The notes below the pieces were generated by a model. That model had not been told where the DNA came from and made no database searches. It saw only the letters and a program-made list of their open reading frames with translations. A program made the translations under genes and the position numbers. A stretch of DNA of 6,192 nucleotides from Actinomycetota bacterium (lineage in GTDB: Bacteria; Actinomycetota; Actinomycetes; S36-B12; UBA10799): positions 1 through 6,192 of the forward strand of contig JAUPKO010000134.1 of the NCBI GenBank assembly GCA_030837395.1. Reading direction: 5' to 3'. Below, piece after piece: positions 4,809 through 6,192 of the stretch (position 1 is its first letter; the number at the start of each line of letters is the position of its first letter).

Positions 4809-5804
4809 GTGAACTGGGATCCTGCTGTGGCCAACCTGACCTCGGTGCCGGTATTGGCCTTCGTCCTGGGGCTGGTGGCCGTCGGTCTGCGCTCGGACCT
4901 GCGGTTGCCAGATGCGATCTACCAGGTGTTGTCGATGTACCTGCTGTTGGCGATCGGCCTCAAGGGTGGCGTCGCCCTGCGCGAGTCGCAGGTGAGCGAG
5001 GTGGTCGCGCCGGTGCTGCTGACGGTCGTGCTGGGGGTCCTGATCCCGCTGGCCTGTTTCGCGCTGCTGCGGCTATTGACCTCCTTGTCTCGGGTGGATC
5101 GCGGTGCCATGGCCGCCCACTACGGGTCAACGTCGCTGGTCACCTTCACTGCCGCGCTGGTGTTCCTCGACAGCGAGAACATCGACTACGACGGCTACGT
5201 CGCCACGCTGCTCACGGTCATGGAGGTGCCGGGCATCGTGGTGGGTCTGCTGCTGGCCGGAGCCGGCGCCGCCGGTGCCGCGGGGGCAAGCGCGGCCCTG
5301 GCCACCCGCTGGTCGGAGACGGTCCGGGAAGTGCTCCTGGGTCGGTCGATCGTGCTGTTGGTCGGTGGCCTGCTGATCGGTGTCGTCACGGGCCCGGTCG
5401 GCTACGCGAAGGTAGAGCCACTGTTCGGTTCGCTCTTCATCGGCGCCTTGGCGCTGTTCCTGTTGGAGATGGGCGTGCTGACCGGCCGCCGACTCGGCGA
5501 CGTGCGACGGGCCGGGTGGGGGTTGGTGGCCTTCGCGCTGATCTTCCCCTTCGTCGCGGCCACGGCCGGGATTGTCGCGGGTGTGGTCATCGGCATGTCG
5601 GTCGGCACCGCCACGGTGCTCGGTGTGCTGTGTGCCAGCGCCTCCTACATCGCCGCCCCGGCCGCGGTGCGACTGGCCCTGCCGGAGGCCAATCCCGGCA
5701 TCACGTTGGCGGCGAGTCTGGGCATCACCTTCCCGATGAACCTGGTGATCGGAATTCCCCTCTACCTGGCGCTGGCGGAGTTCGTCGAACAGATGGTCCC
5801 ATGA
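4809..5804 (+). CDS. sbtA: SbtA-family sodium-dependent bicarbonate transporter
   Basis: A 331-aa inner-membrane protein with about ten membrane segments arranged as two five-helix halves around a linker at roughly 151-176. Family landmarks are PDAIYQVLSMYLLLAIGLKG (34-53), the first-half signature YGSTSLVTFTAALVF (105-119) and the second-half signature GVLCASASYIAAPAAVRLAL (272-291), followed by PEANPGITLAASLGITFP (292-309) and NLVIGIPLY (311-319). These closely resemble cyanobacterial SbtA (DUF897), where the paired signatures lie at the substrate and sodium site. SbtA co-transports sodium and bicarbonate with high affinity. Cyanobacterial forms are about 370 aa; the deficit here lies mainly in the central cytoplasmic linker. 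The adjacent PII-like gene strongly supports the call. The substrate in this organism is inferred. The start could also be GTG 4806 or ATG 4779. Confidence 0.9.
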   Translation: MNWDPAVANLTSVPVLAFVLGLVAVGLRSDLRLPDAIYQVLSMYLLLAIGLKGGVALRESQVSEVVAPVLLTVVLGVLIPLACFALLRLLTSLSRVDRGAMAAHYGSTSLVTFTAALVFLDSENIDYDGYVATLLTVMEVPGIVVGLLLAGAGAAGAAGASAALATRWSETVREVLLGRSIVLLVGGLLIGVVTGPVGYAKVEPLFGSLFIGALALFLLEMGVLTGRRLGDVRRAGWGLVAFALIFPFVAATAGIVAGVVIGMSVGTATVLGVLCASASYIAAPAAVRLALPEANPGITLAASLGITFPMNLVIGIPLYLALAEFVEQMVP

Positions 5805-5833
5805 GCCCGGCAGCTGGTGCCGGACGGGAGAGT

Positions 5834-5838
5834 GGAGG
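5834..5838 (+). promoter_or_regulatory. sbtB: Ribosome binding site setting the sbtB start at GTG 5847
   Basis: GGAGG with 8-nt spacing to GTG 5847. The earlier in-frame GTG codons (5817, 5832, 5838) lie before or inside this site and would add up to ten acidic, non-family residues. Confidence 0.65.
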
Positions 5839-5846
5839 TGGATGAG

Positions 5847-6173
5847 GTGAACCGTAGTGACATCCGTTGTGTCGTGATCGTCGCGGAGGCGGTGATCGAG
5901 GAGCGGCTGCTGACGAGGCTCGATGACTGCGGGGCGACCGGTTGGACGGTGTGTCCGGCCCGCGGGCACGGACCGGCGGATCGGCGCATGTCCGAGATCG
6001 AGGGCGGCAACGTGCGGATCGAAGTTCTCGCCGCGCCCACCACAGCTGATCGGATCTGGCGGATGATGCAGAAGGAGTTCTTCCCCAACTACTCCGTTAC
6101 CGCCTGGGAGTACCACGCCGCGGTCGCGCGCGGGCAGCGGTACACCGCAGGCGGCGACACCGGCCGAGACTGA
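5847..6173 (+). CDS. sbtB: PII-like signalling protein SbtB, regulator of the bicarbonate transporter
   Basis: A 108-aa protein with the ferredoxin-like PII pattern: strand RCVVIVAEAV (7-16), helix IEERLLTRLDDCGATG (17-32), strand WTVCPARG (33-40), a loop (about 41-54), strand NVRIEVLAA (55-63), helix TTADRIWRMMQKEFF (65-79) and strand YSVTAWEYHAAV (82-93). In cyanobacteria the trimeric SbtB binds adenine nucleotides, including cAMP and AMP, and docks on the cytoplasmic face of SbtA to close it. GWTVCPARGHG corresponds to the GYTV…GGKG region of SbtB, and the PII uridylylation tyrosine is absent. The C-terminal CGPEGC redox loop of many cyanobacterial SbtB proteins is missing; the tail is GQRYTAGGDTGRD. 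It starts 42 nt after the sbtA stop, most likely in one operon. A different PII-like subgroup remains possible. Confidence 0.85.
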   Translation: MNRSDIRCVVIVAEAVIEERLLTRLDDCGATGWTVCPARGHGPADRRMSEIEGGNVRIEVLAAPTTADRIWRMMQKEFFPNYSVTAWEYHAAVARGQRYTAGGDTGRD

Positions 6174-6192
6174 CCACTGTCACTGCTTCCAC

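Noticed and set aside
4463..5845. 460-aa plus-strand frame through the reductase, intergenic region and sbtA
   Set aside because: It crosses the start regions of two real divergent genes in a different frame, and its composition (Arg/Gly-rich) is that of a shadow frame. Only its last 14 codons were kept, as a coupling hypothesis.
5127..6116. 329-aa frame antisense to sbtA and sbtB
   Set aside because: His/Arg/Gln-rich shadow of two clearly recognisable genes, with no domain.
5847..6173. Canonical nitrogen PII protein GlnB/GlnK
   Set aside because: It lacks the T-loop tyrosine and the PII signature blocks, and lies beside a bicarbonate transporter rather than amtB.
1..6192. tRNA, rRNA, CRISPR array, insertion sequence or attachment site
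   Set aside because: Nothing of the kind was seen: almost all sequence is covered by intact genes, intergenic stretches are short, and there are no spaced direct repeats or transposase motifs.

Overview
The window looks like a piece of an actinobacterial chromosome. It is GC-rich throughout, several genes start with GTG, and the first 35 bases encode the end of a housekeeping sigma factor (…SRSQVLRDYLD) of the SigA/HrdB type. The next genes, a DUF456 membrane protein, a small DUF7455-type zinc protein and a ParE-type topoisomerase subunit, match the order I recall around hrdB in Streptomyces and relatives. I cannot name the genus.

Left half (1-3068), housekeeping. The sigma-factor gene ends at 35 and converges on a two-gene minus-strand unit: DUF7455 (766 to 548), then DUF456 (551 to 72). 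These two overlap by four bases, CTGA, which implies a CTG start for the DUF456 gene. A divergent intergenic region of about 200 bp (767-965), holding a spaced inverted repeat, separates them from the plus-strand parE gene (966-3068, 700 aa).

Right half (3126-6173), an inorganic-carbon cluster. On the minus strand, a thioredoxin-reductase-like ferredoxin/flavodoxin-NADP+ reductase (4672 to 3686) is followed after 23 bp by a beta-class carbonic anhydrase (3662 to 3126). Divergently, on the plus strand, lie an SbtA-family sodium-dependent bicarbonate transporter (4809-5804) and a PII-like SbtB protein (5847-6173). SbtA would import bicarbonate, SbtB would gate the transporter in response to adenine nucleotides, and carbonic anhydrase would equilibrate bicarbonate and CO2 in the cytoplasm. 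The reductase's part is unknown. No RuBisCO or carboxysome gene is visible, so feeding anaplerotic and fatty-acid carboxylases is as plausible as autotrophy. The 136-bp divergent control region (4673-4808) contains three perfect short palindromes and an 8-bp direct repeat that coincides with both candidate -10 boxes. This makes it the best candidate for undescribed regulation here.

Both convergent gene junctions (36-71 and 3069-3125) carry nested inverted repeats that could act as bidirectional terminators. No RNA gene, CRISPR array, mobile element or pseudogene was seen.
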